NCBI GenBank assembly: GCA_045106855.1
Contig: JBGCFI010000009.1
Coordinates: forward strand, 62,001 to 126,000
Source of the DNA: Granulosicoccus sp045106855
GTDB taxonomy: Bacteria > Pseudomonadota > Gammaproteobacteria > Granulosicoccales > Granulosicoccaceae
DNA length: 64,000 bases
Direction: 5' to 3'
The notes under the pieces are model-generated. The model made no database searches. It saw only the letters and a program-made list of their open reading frames with translations, and was not told where the DNA came from. Below are positions 9,019 to 18,329 of the stretch, piece after piece. The position numbers and the translations under genes were made by a program. Positions within the stretch are counted from its first letter, which is position 1, and each line of letters opens with the position of its first letter.

Positions 9019-9757
9019 GTGACGCCCGTCCTGCCAGATCAGCAACCCACGATGTGCGCGCCTCTCGCTCGAGAATTATGGTACGAACGCGCACCATGAG
9101 ATTGAAAAAATAAAGCGTCTGAAAGGACAACACCATAATCAACAATGGTCTAAGCATGGAAGGATGCATCGATGGTTTATCTAACTTGGTGATCGTAGCC
9201 GGTTGATGCAAGGTATTCCACCATTCGACCGAAAAATGGATGATCGGAATATTGACGACACCCACCACGGCAAGAATGCCCGCCGCTTTCGCGGCACTTT
9301 GCGGTGTTTCCATAGCGCCACGCAGTGCCATATATCCAAGATATAGAAACAGCAGCAACAACTCGGATGTCAATCGCGCATCCCAGATCCACCAGGTGCC
9401 CCACATGGGCTTACCCCAGAATGAACCGGTCAGTAACGCCACAGCGGTGAATGCAGCGCCTATCGGTGCGGAGGCCAAAGCAACAACATCTGCAATTTTG
9501 AGTCGCCAGATGAGAAATACGGCGCTGGACACCGCCATAACCATGTACACGAACATCGACATCCATGCCGCCGGTACGTGAATGAAAATAATGCGGTAGC
9601 TCTCGCCCTGTTCATAGTCAGGGGGGGCTACAACCAGCCCGAGATAAAGCCCGATAACCAGAGATGCAAGGCAAATCACCCCGAACAAGGGGCCAAGCAC
9701 CTCGGCAACCCGGTACATGAACGGCGGAGAACCAAATTTGTGAATCCACTGAAACAA
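9011..9757 (-). CDS. ccmC: Haem exporter membrane protein CcmC
   Basis: Inner-membrane WWD-domain protein that loads haem onto CcmE. The 248-residue product has six membrane segments and the tryptophan-rich motif WGTWWIWDARLTSELLL near residues 119-135. The start is a TTG at 9757, supported by GAGAG eight bases upstream and by similarity of the first 15 residues to the usual CcmC N-terminus; an ATG at 9718 would cut into the conserved region. A 257-bp gap separates it from ccmB, the only sizeable gap within ccmA-ccmH, so a separate promoter or processing site is possible. Confidence 0.95.
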   Translation of the reverse strand: MFQWIHKFGSPPFMYRVAEVLGPLFGVICLASLVIGLYLGLVVAPPDYEQGESYRIIFIHVPAAWMSMFVYMVMAVSSAVFLIWRLKIADVVALASAPIGAAFTAVALLTGSFWGKPMWGTWWIWDARLTSELLLLFLYLGYMALRGAMETPQSAAKAAGILAVVGVVNIPIIHFSVEWWNTLHQPATITKLDKPSMHPSMLRPLLIMVLSFQTLYFFNLMVRVRTIILEREARTSWVADLAGRASRG

Positions 9758-9825
9758 GTTGTTTTAAACTCTCGGCATGTGTTTGGCTATTCTAGCGTGA
9801 TTTACGTAAACTACGTATTCCCAGA

Positions 9826-9842
9826 CCGGTGCATGACACCGG
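9826..9842. repeat. Hairpin CCGGTG-5-CACCGG in the ccmB-ccmC gap
   Basis: A perfect 6-bp stem with a five-base loop lies within the 257-bp gap (9758-10014) between ccmB and ccmC. There is no U-run after it on the transcribed strand, so it is not a standard terminator; it could slow polymerase or protect mRNA. A separate 10-bp palindrome TTTACGTAAA at 9801-9810 lies close by. Nothing else is recognisable in the gap. Confidence 0.35.
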
Positions 9843-10014
9843 CAGATTATACGGTTTTTACGTACAAAACCTACTGCTACTTCAAAGACTTGGCGCAACA
9901 CACGTATTGACGTCAAAGACCTCGAACAGTTCACCTATCGACACTATAGCGACGGGTTATACCGGCCCTATCCGAATGTTCAGCAGCACGTTTTCGCGTA
10001 ACTCGTAATGCAGA

Positions 10015-10731
10015 TCAACGCCCTGCTGCGACCCCCACTCGTAACGCCCCAGCCATTGCAAGCGGCGCCAGTGAAGCCGACATCGCCAGTATTGCTGCCA
10101 GTACCGATAGCTGCATTGAAGTCTCTAACCCCAGACCGGCCGAAGCAACCGCGCCACTACCAAAAATTAGCACTGGAACGGTCAGAGGCAACACAAGCAG
10201 GGATAATAAGACTCCACCCTGATTCACGCTTACGATCAACGCCGCACCAATACCACCAATAAAACTCAATGCCAGGGTGCCAATTAGCAAACTGAGCAAA
10301 AGGACACCATAGGCAGCGTCTGGCAGCTGCATCACCAGACCCAGCAAAGGTGATAAGAGTACCAACGGCAGACCGCCTGTTGTCCAATGAGCCAAAACCT
10401 TGGCGACAACCACAACACTCAGAGGATGTCCTCCCACAACAAACTGCTCCAGCGTGCCATCTCGGAAATCATGAGCAAACAGTGAATCCAGAGAAAGCAT
10501 CATCGACAACAAGGCACTCACCCAAACAATACCGGGCGCTATGGTTTGCAGCGTTTGCGTGCCTGGCCCAATGCCTAGTGGAAACAGAGACACGACAATG
10601 ACAAAGAACAACAAGGTATTCAGCCATTGTCCCGCAGATCGTACCGCCAGCGTCAGGTCACGGCGATAGATGCGACCAAACAACGTGCCCATGCCAACGT
10701 AAGGTCTGGATTGATAGGCAGCCTCATTCAT
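10015..10731 (-). CDS. ccmB: Haem exporter membrane protein CcmB
   Basis: Membrane subunit of the CcmABCD complex that, with the ATPase CcmA, releases haem-loaded CcmE. The proposed ATG at 10731 overlaps the ccmA stop as ATGA and gives 238 residues with about six membrane segments; the frame is open 40 codons further up but that part has no membrane character and lies inside ccmA. Conserved CcmB features include FFVIVVSLFPLGIGPG near the first helix, LDSLFAHDFRDGTLEQFVVG mid-protein and a Gly-rich C-terminal half. Confidence 0.93.
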   Translation of the reverse strand: MNEAAYQSRPYVGMGTLFGRIYRRDLTLAVRSAGQWLNTLLFFVIVVSLFPLGIGPGTQTLQTIAPGIVWVSALLSMMLSLDSLFAHDFRDGTLEQFVVGGHPLSVVVVAKVLAHWTTGGLPLVLLSPLLGLVMQLPDAAYGVLLLSLLIGTLALSFIGGIGAALIVSVNQGGVLLSLLVLPLTVPVLIFGSGAVASAGLGLETSMQLSVLAAILAMSASLAPLAMAGALRVGVAAGR

Positions 10732-11369
10732 GTATCGTTGCCCAGAATAATTGAATCTACCGGGAAAGAGCCGAATGACAACGCCTGATGCGTGGTAAAC
10801 ACGACAGCGCCACCTCGAGTTACATGGTTTTGTATTTCCTGACGTACCCAATCATATCCGTTAGTGTCAAGGGACGTCAGCGGCTCATCCAGAACCCATA
10901 ATCTGGCTGATTGCAAACGCAGCCGCGCCAGTGCAATCCGGCGTTTCTGGCCTGCCGACAACGCAGCGCTGGGTAGATCAATGCGATCAGCGATCGCAAG
11001 CTCTGCCAACACCGATTCCACCTCGGCTCGACAATCCTCATTCAACTCAGGGCACAACGCTTTGATATTTTCCAAAGGTGTAAGCCCGGGGCTGATTCCC
11101 GGTTTGTGGCCGAGGTAAAGCAGCTGCGCGTATAGCGCATCTCTTGCTTTTTGAAAGGGTTGCCCACACCAGAAAACTTCACCCTCATCAAATTCCGCCA
11201 ATCCAATAATCGCTCTTAGCAACGTCGTTTTGCCGCTTCCGTTAGTTCCCTGAATCTGAATGATGCTACCCGCTCGTATCTCGATATCAATCTCATCCAT
11301 CAACAGATTATCGCCACGCCAGATAGTAATCTTGCGTGCTTCGAGCAACATCTCAGCGATTTCATCCAT
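10728..11369 (-). CDS. ccmA: Haem exporter ATP-binding protein CcmA
   Basis: ABC-type ATPase of the CcmABCD complex. The 213-residue protein (ATG 11369) carries Walker A GTNGSGKTT at residues 41-49, the signature LSAGQKRRIALARL and Walker B LWVLDEPLTSLD. The upstream in-frame part (to 11432) has Ser/Pro-rich residues unlike CcmA and lies in the DUF1285 gene, so the shorter form, of typical length, is chosen. It overlaps the DUF1285 stop by eight bases (ATGGATGA), suggesting one transcript from yciA through ccmH. Confidence 0.94.
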   Translation of the reverse strand: MDEIAEMLLEARKITIWRGDNLLMDEIDIEIRAGSIIQIQGTNGSGKTTLLRAIIGLAEFDEGEVFWCGQPFQKARDALYAQLLYLGHKPGISPGLTPLENIKALCPELNEDCRAEVESVLAELAIADRIDLPSAALSAGQKRRIALARLRLQSARLWVLDEPLTSLDTNGYDWVRQEIQNHVTRGGAVVFTTHQALSFGSFPVDSIILGNDT

Positions 11370-11925
11370 GGGTATCTTCCGGTTCGGACAAGGGCATGAA
11401 GACCCCTGAGGATTCGACGCCGACGACTCCATTTCTCAACGTTGCCCAGTCTGCTAACTGATAGAACACCGTACGACTGATCAAGGCGCGAAGCTTGCCG
11501 CGCACGATTACATAGGGAGATGGCTCACCACCAGGTTCCTTGTATTCCACATATATGCAATGGTCAGCGTTGGCGATCACTTTCTCACCCACATTGGTTG
11601 TGAACACAATTGTTGTCTCTAATGCTTCGCCAAAACGTTCGACAAGCACTGCCGTAAACGGCGAATCCTCCACAATAATTCTTAACTTTTCGTGAGGGGT
11701 GACAAGGTAGGTGTGATTATCATCATCAACTCGCAGCACCGTGGAAAACAGTTTGACCATACGCATTCGGTCTATGCGTGAATCCTGGTAGAACCAGTCG
11801 CCATTTCGCGCAATACGTATATCAACATCTCGCGCGATTCGCGGATGCCAGTCATTTACCGGAGGCAATGATTGCGCCGAAATAGCGTCGGCAATACTGT
11901 CCAGCGAGACGTTTTTCTCAGTCAT
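11362..11925 (-). CDS. DUF1285 family protein
   Basis: A 187-residue soluble protein starting at ATG 11925, 40 bases after the thioesterase stop. It matches the DUF1285 family, seen here as a polar WYQDSRIDRMRMVKLFS-like middle (GDWFYQDSRIDRMRMVKLF), a VTPHEKLRIIVEDSPF segment and a C-terminal domain with EPGGEPSPYVIVRGKLRALI. The family has no established function; structures known to me are small beta-rich folds. A longer start at 12018 would overlap the thioesterase gene by 53 bases and is less likely. Position between yciA and ccmA suggests co-transcription, not a proven role in cytochrome maturation. Confidence 0.85.
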   Translation of the reverse strand: MTEKNVSLDSIADAISAQSLPPVNDWHPRIARDVDIRIARNGDWFYQDSRIDRMRMVKLFSTVLRVDDDNHTYLVTPHEKLRIIVEDSPFTAVLVERFGEALETTIVFTTNVGEKVIANADHCIYVEYKEPGGEPSPYVIVRGKLRALISRTVFYQLADWATLRNGVVGVESSGVFMPLSEPEDTHG

Positions 11926-11965
11926 GAAACGCTGCTCTGCCGAATGAAGATAACTTTCAGCAAGA

Positions 11966-12352
11966 TCAAGAAGCGTCCTTAACAGGCCTGGGCTGACCAT
12001 CTGCATCGAGGGCAACAAATGTAAACAGGCCCTCTGTAACCTGTTCCTCAGCTGCCAGTCGCTGGCGCCTCACCCAGGTTTCAACGCGAACCTGTATAGA
12101 CGTTCGGCCGATGGTTTCAGTGACGCAATAGCAACTGACTTCGTCGCCGACCGTAACGGGCTTATGGAACTTCATCGCCGTCACGGCAACCGTCGCAACG
12201 CGCCCCTGGGCTTCATAAAAGGCGTGTGTCCCCCCTGCCAGATCCATTTGAGAAAGGATCCATCCACCAAAAATATCTCCATTGGGGTTGGTATCCGCAG
12301 GCATCGCAATCGTGCGTAAGGAGGCATCAGTAGAGTGTCTATCGATATCCAT
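11966..12352 (-). CDS. yciA: Acyl-CoA thioesterase, YciA-like hot-dog fold
   Basis: Hydrolyses acyl-CoA to free acid and CoA; YciA enzymes are broad-range. The 128-residue protein has the signature NPNGDIFGGWILSQMDLAGG at about residues 22-41, including the catalytic Asp26, then VAVTAMKFHKPVTVGDEV and a typical hot-dog strand pair. Length is normal. It is first in the run leading into DUF1285 and ccmA. Physiological substrate cannot be read from sequence. Confidence 0.92.
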   Translation of the reverse strand: MDIDRHSTDASLRTIAMPADTNPNGDIFGGWILSQMDLAGGTHAFYEAQGRVATVAVTAMKFHKPVTVGDEVSCYCVTETIGRTSIQVRVETWVRRQRLAAEEQVTEGLFTFVALDADGQPRPVKDAS

Positions 12353-12477
12353 GGGTTTTCAGGTATCTGGCATGATCGCCGCGCCATGATACCAATACCA
12401 GACGTTGAAACTGCGCAACCTTAGAAAACGGCTGTACCTCATGGCGCTCTATCGTCTATGACAGCGCACTACGCCTG

Positions 12478-13752
12478 TTACTCATAGTTTCGCTGATCAT
12501 CCACCACCACGCCGTCATCTGGTAGTGATTCCACCACACTCACGACGCCACCCAATCCGGTAACTTGTTTAAGGGACAGTGAGGCTGCCTCGGCCCAGGC
12601 GTCACGCTGCTCTTGCCCTGCTGGCGACGCAGCAGTATCAGCATCAAGCGTCACCTGCAATTCCATCGCATCTCGATTTTCTGCTCGTGTAATGACCAGT
12701 CGCCATCGCAGGATTTCCGGGTGCAGCTGTTTCAGTCGACTCAACTGAAGCGGATCCACGAACATGCCACGTACTTTGGCGCGTTGATCGGCTCGTCCCA
12801 TCCAGCCAGCCAGACGTATGGCTGTTCTTCCACAAGGACTGGGTTCTGCTGCCAGGATTCTGGACAAGTCGCCGGTAGCAAAGCGGACTAACGGATAATC
12901 TGCATGCAAGCGGGTTACGACAATTTCACCGACTTCACCTGCTGCAACGGGCGTATCCGTGCCAGGTACAAGAATCTCCAGGATTAGGCCTTCACTGACC
13001 ACCATTCCCGGGTGAACTTGCCCATCGGTCGCTGTTTCATAGGCAATAACACCCAGATCGGCCGTGGCATAGCACTGCATCACAGAAATACCTTGCTCCT
13101 CATAACGTGTGCGCATGGCCGGAAACAAAGCCCCCCCTGACACCAGGGCACGATTGACATAACTCAGTGGTTCGCCGGACTCGTTCGCATGGTCCAGCAG
13201 GGTCTGCAGATAATCCGGAGTTCCTACGTAGGCTGAGGCTTGCGTCTGCCGCAATGCGGCAACTTGCGCCTCGGTATTGCCAACCCCTGCCGGGAAAACC
13301 ACGCAGCCCAGCGATTTCGCAGCTTCATCCAGGATAAAGCCACCGGGCGTAAGATGGTAGGAAAAAGCATTATGCACCCGATCACCTTTACGAATACCAG
13401 CTGCGTACAAGGCAGGTGCTCCGTGCCAAGGATCATCACCTGTGATTTGTGGCTCCCAGACGGGGCCGGGAGACATGAATATACGCGTACCCGGCAACGC
13501 CTCCTCACGGACGAATCCGCCAAACGGTGGATTAGCCTGTTGAGCCGCCATCAGGGCACTTTTTCGTAGAACCGGCAGCGACTCCAACGCGGCCCGGTCA
13601 TTAACGGCCTCAAGGGTATGCCCACTAAGGTGCTCAGCCAGACCTGGACACCCGGACGTACAAGCCTTCAGACGCTGACCAAAGCCATCGAACAATGTGG
13701 CTTCTCGTTGAACAGGATCCTGGCCCTCAGATGCGCTATACATAATTTTCAC
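12478..13752 (-). CDS. Phenylacetate-CoA ligase-like AMP-forming enzyme (PaaK family)
   Basis: Member of the ANL superfamily closest to PaaK. The 424-residue length fits PaaK-type enzymes. Recognisable parts are YVGTPDYLQTLLDHA, the MQCYATADLGVIAYET region equivalent to the A5 acyl/adenylate motif, GEVGEIVVTRLHADYPLVRF and the TGDLSRI motif that binds AMP ribose, then a small C-terminal domain. The usual Thr/Ser/Gly-rich P-loop is not obvious in its standard form, as in some members. It is the last gene of the minus-strand ABC transporter cluster, whose first gene is another CoA ligase, so it probably activates an imported aromatic or other carboxylic acid. The exact substrate is unknown. Confidence 0.85.
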   Translation of the reverse strand: MKIMYSASEGQDPVQREATLFDGFGQRLKACTSGCPGLAEHLSGHTLEAVNDRAALESLPVLRKSALMAAQQANPPFGGFVREEALPGTRIFMSPGPVWEPQITGDDPWHGAPALYAAGIRKGDRVHNAFSYHLTPGGFILDEAAKSLGCVVFPAGVGNTEAQVAALRQTQASAYVGTPDYLQTLLDHANESGEPLSYVNRALVSGGALFPAMRTRYEEQGISVMQCYATADLGVIAYETATDGQVHPGMVVSEGLILEILVPGTDTPVAAGEVGEIVVTRLHADYPLVRFATGDLSRILAAEPSPCGRTAIRLAGWMGRADQRAKVRGMFVDPLQLSRLKQLHPEILRWRLVITRAENRDAMELQVTLDADTAASPAGQEQRDAWAEAASLSLKQVTGLGGVVSVVESLPDDGVVVDDQRNYE

Positions 13753-13792
13753 TGTGGTTCTTCAAGTCAGTTGATGTTCGTATTAATCGCGA

Positions 13793-14650
13793 TCAGGCAA
13801 GCCAGCGCTTACGTCGCTTGTAATGCTTGACCTCGCGAAAATTGCGGCGCCCCTCGCCACCCGTGCCCAGATAGAACTCCTTGACGTCTGCGTTCTCTCG
13901 TAAAGCGTCACCTGTACCATCAAGCACAACTCGTCCTGACTCGAGAATGTAACCGTAGGTTGCATACTTCAGAGCGATATTGGTGTTCTGCTCCGCCAGC
14001 AGAAACGACACGCCTGTGTCCTTGTTAAGTTGCTTGACGATCTCAAATATCTCCTCGACCAATTGCGGTGCCAGACCCATGGAAGGTTCATCCAGTAAGA
14101 TCATGGAAGGCCGGGACATCAAGGCACGACCAATGGCACACATCTGCTGTTCGCCACCCGAGGTATAACCTGCCTGACTGCCGCGGCGATCACGTAGCCT
14201 GGGGAAATAGTCGTAAACCATTTCCATATCCTGCTTGATGGCGGCGCGCCCATCCTTGCGGGTAAAGGCGCCTGTCAGCAAATTCTCTTCGATACTCAGG
14301 TGGCCGAAACAGTGCCTGCCTTCCATCACCTGAATGCAGCCACGACGAACCAGTTCATTGGGTGAAAGCGACTGCACCTGTTCGCCCTTGAATTCAATCG
14401 TGCCCTTGGTGACCTCACCTCGTTCCGCATGCAACAGGTTAGAGATAGCCTTCAAGGTTGTAGTCTTGCCAGCACCGTTGGCACCAAGAATGGCCACTAT
14501 GCCGCCCTCCGGAACATTCAACGACACGCCCTTGAGCACCAGGATTACATGATCGTAGATAACCTCGATGTTGTTGACGTTGAGGATGTAACTCGAAGGC
14601 TCAGGCGAACTGACGGTATTTCCGGCAACGTCTTGCTCTGTAGATTCCAT
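13793..14650 (-). CDS. ABC transporter ATP-binding protein, LivF type
   Basis: ATPase of a LIV (HAAT) family importer. Walker A is GANGAGKTT, the signature is SGGEQQMCAIGRAL and Walker B is ILLDEPSMGLAP; the sequence between (QVMEGRHCFGHLSIEENLLTG) is characteristic of LivF. At 285 residues it exceeds the usual 235-240: there is a 20-residue polar N-terminus and a basic C-terminal extension ending in KRRKRW. It sits between the binding protein and the PaaK-like ligase, and completes the LivFGHMK set with the genes at 14749-19183. Substrate is probably a carboxylic acid and not necessarily an amino acid. Confidence 0.92.
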   Translation of the reverse strand: MESTEQDVAGNTVSSPEPSSYILNVNNIEVIYDHVILVLKGVSLNVPEGGIVAILGANGAGKTTTLKAISNLLHAERGEVTKGTIEFKGEQVQSLSPNELVRRGCIQVMEGRHCFGHLSIEENLLTGAFTRKDGRAAIKQDMEMVYDYFPRLRDRRGSQAGYTSGGEQQMCAIGRALMSRPSMILLDEPSMGLAPQLVEEIFEIVKQLNKDTGVSFLLAEQNTNIALKYATYGYILESGRVVLDGTGDALRENADVKEFYLGTGGEGRRNFREVKHYKRRKRWLA

Positions 14651-14726
14651 GAATAGGTGCTGTCGTCGTTAGTTAAGGATCAGCCAGACAGCCCTGCCAG
14701 TGGAAATGAAAAGATCCTCTGGACAG

Positions 14727-14742
14727 AGCTGTGATGACAGCT
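14727..14742. repeat. Intercistronic hairpin AGCTGT-4-ACAGCT between livK-like and livF-like genes
   Basis: A perfect 6-bp stem with a GATG loop lies just after the stop of the binding-protein gene on the minus strand and is not followed by a U-run. Such hairpins often stabilise the mRNA of highly expressed binding proteins; that function is inferred. Confidence 0.35.
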
Positions 14743-14748
14743 GTTGAA

Positions 14749-16050
14749 CTAACTACAGGATTGAGTCTGCCAATCTGGCTTGTCGGAAATGTAAGCCGTT
14801 GCTGCTTCCTCGAGCATCGGACGCACAACATCTATCATCGGTGGAATAAGGTCGGTTACTTTCTCAAACGCTGTTCCTGACCACTGTTGAATAAATACTG
14901 AACCACCACCTTCATGATCTTTACAAGACCCTATGACTTCACCGGTAAAATTCGGCAGACCCAATTCAGTGAGTCGTGCTTCTGTCAGGTTTATAGCCTC
15001 CAGTCCGTCGCGCATGTCGCTGCCGGTTATCACATTGTTACCCGTTTTGGCTTGTGCCTCGCGAATAGCCTCAGCAAGAATGACTGCGTTAAACACGCCA
15101 CGGTTGTAAAGAACATTGCCCACATCTTCTCTTGCTGCGACTTTGCTCATGTCTTTGTCAACGACATGGGTAAGGATGTCCTGAATAGCTGGATAGTCCT
15201 GGCCGACTCCGGAGAAATTCGCTGACAGATAGCCCTTGCCCGCTTCGCCTACTGACTTCATGTCAGCGTTCGAACCAGACCACCAGTTACCGATGAAACG
15301 ATCCAGCGGATAACGGATCTTGATAGCTTCCTTGATTGCTGTCGGGTTCATCGCACCCCAGCCCCACATGATCATCCAATCAGGACGTTCCTTACGTACA
15401 TTCAGCCACTGCGAGGATTGATTCTGCATCTCCTTGCCACCGACCGGGAACTTCGCAACTTCGAATCCCATGGACTCCGACAACTGATCCAGCAGAGGAA
15501 TAGGCTCTTTTCCATAGCCCGCATCCAGATAGATAAAACCTATCTTCTTGCCTTCCACACCGCCGTTTGCATCTATGTAGCTAAGAATGGACGATAGCTG
15601 ATTCCAGTAGGACGCAGGGTAGACGAACGTCCACGGAAATTTTTCACCATCGGCTGCCGCTGACAAGCCGTAGCCCATGGAAAAGACTGGAATCTGATCA
15701 ATCGGTGCCTTAGGAATCAGAGCAAGCGTAATACCGGTAGATAATGGACTGTAAGCCAGAGCTCCATTCCCCTTGGTGGCTTCGTAACACTCGACACCTT
15801 TTTGCGTGTTGTAAGCCGTTTCGCACTCTTCGACAACAATTTTTACACCGTTGATGCCGCCATCACGCTCATTGAGCATGTTGAAATAATCAGCGTAACC
15901 ATCTGCGAAAGGGATACCACCCCCGGCAAAGGGGCCGGTACGGTAAGTCATGGAAGGCATGTACATGGTGTCTTGCGCCTGAGCGACCGGCACCCAGCAA
16001 CTGGCAGCCACCAGACCGGCAGCTAACGTCAACAATGTGGTTTTTTTCAT
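14749..16050 (-). CDS. ABC transporter periplasmic binding protein, LivK type
   Basis: Periplasmic ligand-binding component of the LIV-type importer. The first 26 residues form a signal peptide (MKKTTLLTLAAGLVAASCW, then an AQA cleavage site), and a strong AAGGAG lies before the ATG. The mature part is a type I periplasmic binding fold with NERDGGINGVKIVVEECETA near residues 58-77, the usual N-terminal lobe signature. At 433 residues it is longer than classical LivK (about 370) and belongs with binding proteins that often take aromatic or other organic acids. Ligand cannot be deduced from the sequence. Confidence 0.92.
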   Translation of the reverse strand: MKKTTLLTLAAGLVAASCWVPVAQAQDTMYMPSMTYRTGPFAGGGIPFADGYADYFNMLNERDGGINGVKIVVEECETAYNTQKGVECYEATKGNGALAYSPLSTGITLALIPKAPIDQIPVFSMGYGLSAAADGEKFPWTFVYPASYWNQLSSILSYIDANGGVEGKKIGFIYLDAGYGKEPIPLLDQLSESMGFEVAKFPVGGKEMQNQSSQWLNVRKERPDWMIMWGWGAMNPTAIKEAIKIRYPLDRFIGNWWSGSNADMKSVGEAGKGYLSANFSGVGQDYPAIQDILTHVVDKDMSKVAAREDVGNVLYNRGVFNAVILAEAIREAQAKTGNNVITGSDMRDGLEAINLTEARLTELGLPNFTGEVIGSCKDHEGGGSVFIQQWSGTAFEKVTDLIPPMIDVVRPMLEEAATAYISDKPDWQTQSCS

Positions 16051-16172
16051 TTGTCGTTTTCTCCTTGGTAATTCGTTATATACATCTTTTGCAGATTGTT
16101 ATTCGGTGATACAAACTAGTCATAGTGCAACCTGTGTGCAGAGGCCATCTGCCATTTATTAATACGAGCCTA

Positions 16173-17258
16173 TCAGCTGCTCGCATACGGGAATGGCCAG
16201 GTTCTGAGCTTCTCCTTAGCGATTTGCCAAAGCCTGGCAAGTCCATGAGGTTCAACGATCAGAAAGAAAATGATAAGCACACCAATAATGATATTGGCCA
16301 CATGTTCTGTTGTAGCCGCCACAACGTCTAGCCCCATGGCCGAGGGCACCGCACGAATGATAATCGGTAAAACCCAGATGAATGCAGCCCCGAAAAAGCA
16401 GCCGGCAAGCGAGCCCAGACCTCCAATGATTACCATAAACAGAATAAGAAACGAATGGTTGATATCAAACGCCTCCACCTCAGCGGACCCCAACCACATG
16501 AACACCATGAGCGCTCCCGCGACACCGCAGTAATAGCTTGAGAAAGCAAAAGCCGACAGCTTTGCATACAGAGGCCGGATGCCCATAAGCTCAGCGGCGA
16601 TATCCATATCACGGATCATCATCCAGCTACGACCGATCCGGCCACGCAATACGTTAGCAGCCACCAGAGTCAGACCGGCAACAATAGTTAATATGATCAA
16701 GTAGCGTGTCGTCGCCGTTGCCGACGCACCGGTAACGGCAACATCGAATACCAGGCGTTGTGGCACCTCTATCGCGCCAGAATCATTGTAGTTATACAAC
16801 CACTCTATGCGTATGAAACACCATTCCAGAAAGAACTGGGCAGCAAGTGTGGTGATGGCAAGATAAAGGCCTTTAATACGCAAACTGGGCAGTCCAAACA
16901 CCATGCCAACCAGTGCAGAAAACACCCCCGATGCCAGTATCAAAACAATGATGTTGATATCTGGAAAAATAGTAGCCAGCTTGTAGCACGAATACGCGCC
17001 CACTCCCATGAATGCACCGGTCCCCAGAGACAACTGTCCCGCATAGCCAGTAAGTACATTCAACCCGATAGCCGCCAATGCAAACACCAGAAACGGGATC
17101 ATGATGGCGCTGATAAAAAAATCGCTACCTAACAGAGGAATGACGATGAAGCTTATAACAATAATAAATAACAGGCCAATACGATCCTGCAGGATAGGCA
17201 GCAGCGCCTGATCCGCCGAATAACTGGTTTTGAACTGACCAGCCTCACGATAAAGCAT
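16173..17258 (-). CDS. ABC transporter permease, LivM type
   Basis: Inner-membrane permease of the LIV-type importer, 361 residues with about ten membrane segments. The conserved LNVLTGYAGQLSLGTGAFMG near residues 88-107 identifies LivM, followed by GLPSLRIKGLYLAITTLAAQ. A good AGGAG precedes the ATG. It follows the LivH gene after 114 bases that hold a long inverted repeat, and precedes the binding-protein gene by 122 bases. Confidence 0.93.
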   Translation of the reverse strand: MLYREAGQFKTSYSADQALLPILQDRIGLLFIIVISFIVIPLLGSDFFISAIMIPFLVFALAAIGLNVLTGYAGQLSLGTGAFMGVGAYSCYKLATIFPDINIIVLILASGVFSALVGMVFGLPSLRIKGLYLAITTLAAQFFLEWCFIRIEWLYNYNDSGAIEVPQRLVFDVAVTGASATATTRYLIILTIVAGLTLVAANVLRGRIGRSWMMIRDMDIAAELMGIRPLYAKLSAFAFSSYYCGVAGALMVFMWLGSAEVEAFDINHSFLILFMVIIGGLGSLAGCFFGAAFIWVLPIIIRAVPSAMGLDVVAATTEHVANIIIGVLIIFFLIVEPHGLARLWQIAKEKLRTWPFPYASS

Positions 17259-17299
17259 GCAGTTCTCCTACTGGCATCTTAAGCACCGGCGATCCGGAC

Positions 17300-17346
17300 A
17301 GCGCATGGTTGTCAGGATAAAACCACCTGCAAGAGGAGGATGCGCT
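17300..17346. repeat. Inverted repeat AGCGCAT / ATGCGCT between livH-like and livM-like genes
   Basis: Perfect 7-base arms at 17300-17306 and 17340-17346 enclose 33 bases that can form a further short GGTT/AACC stem. It lies in the 114-bp intercistronic gap. It may tune relative expression of the two permease genes; no other feature is seen there. Confidence 0.3.
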
Positions 17347-17372
17347 AATGGCTAAAGAAATAGGATAGACCA

Positions 17373-18329
17373 CTACACTCTCTCAATTATGCGTTCGCCA
17401 AAAAGACCTTGCGGCCGGAAGAGTAGAAATATCAGCGCCAGAACATAGGCGAACCAGGCTTCGACCCCACTACCAAATAAGGCACCCCAATACACTTCGA
17501 ATAGCTTTTCACCAATACCTATAATCAATCCGCCAACAATTGCACCGGGTATCGAGGTGAAGCCGCCGAGTATGAGCACTGCCAGTGCTTTCAAAGCAAT
17601 GATCTCCAGTGCGAAGGACACTTCAGAGCGTGCACCCCACATGATGCCAGTAACTAACGCGACAATACCCGATGCGAACCAGACAATGGCCCATATCTGA
17701 TTAAGGGAGATACCCACCGATAAAGCCGCCTGATGATCATCGGCAACAGCTCGCAAGGCGCGACCGATCCGGGTTCTGGAGAAGAAAATGGCCAGAGCAA
17801 TTACCATCAAGACGGCTATAGCGGTGGCAGCAATATCAATATGCTGAAGGATAACCAGACCGCCAAAGACCTCTAGATCGGTGGAACCTGTTGGTAGGCC
17901 CAGTTGCTCGGTAATCATGGGTTTAGGTTCACCGCCGAAAAACAACTGGCCGACGCCTTTTAAAACCAACGTCAGCCCAATGGTGGCCATCAGCAAAATG
18001 GCATCGTGCTGGTTTACCAGCTTACGCAATACCAAACGCTCAATGCCAATGGCGAGAATTGCCATGACGCCCAAAGCGAGTATCACCGACAACCAAGCGG
18101 GAACCCCCATACCATGCAAGCTCACCAGCACGAGCGCTGAAAAAACCACCATGATGCCCTGAGCGAAATTGAATACGCCCGACGCCTTGTAAATAAGCAC
18201 AAAGCCTAATGCGATAAGCGAGTACAGCACACCCGCAACAAAACCTTCCCAGATCACTTGCAGCAGAAAATCTGGATAGGCAAACATCTCGATAAAGGGT
18301 GCAACCACAATAGAATGTAATATTTCCAT
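17373..18329 (-). CDS. ABC transporter permease, LivH type
   Basis: Inner-membrane permease pairing with the LivM-type protein. The 318-residue product has about eight membrane segments and the LivH hallmark GFVLIYKASGVFNFAQGIMV near residues 40-60, plus GRALRAVADDHQAALSVGI in the EAA-like cytoplasmic loop that contacts the ATPase. The start ATG at 18329 overlaps the LivG stop as TGATG; a TTG one codon earlier is also in frame. Confidence 0.93.
   Translation of the reverse strand: MEILHSIVVAPFIEMFAYPDFLLQVIWEGFVAGVLYSLIALGFVLIYKASGVFNFAQGIMVVFSALVLVSLHGMGVPAWLSVILALGVMAILAIGIERLVLRKLVNQHDAILLMATIGLTLVLKGVGQLFFGGEPKPMITEQLGLPTGSTDLEVFGGLVILQHIDIAATAIAVLMVIALAIFFSRTRIGRALRAVADDHQAALSVGISLNQIWAIVWFASGIVALVTGIMWGARSEVSFALEIIALKALAVLILGGFTSIPGAIVGGLIIGIGEKLFEVYWGALFGSGVEAWFAYVLALIFLLFRPQGLFGERIIERV

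Noticed and set aside
9578..9910. Plus-strand frame across ccmC and its upstream gap
   Set aside because: Mostly antisense to ccmC, with no recognisable domain or ribosome site.
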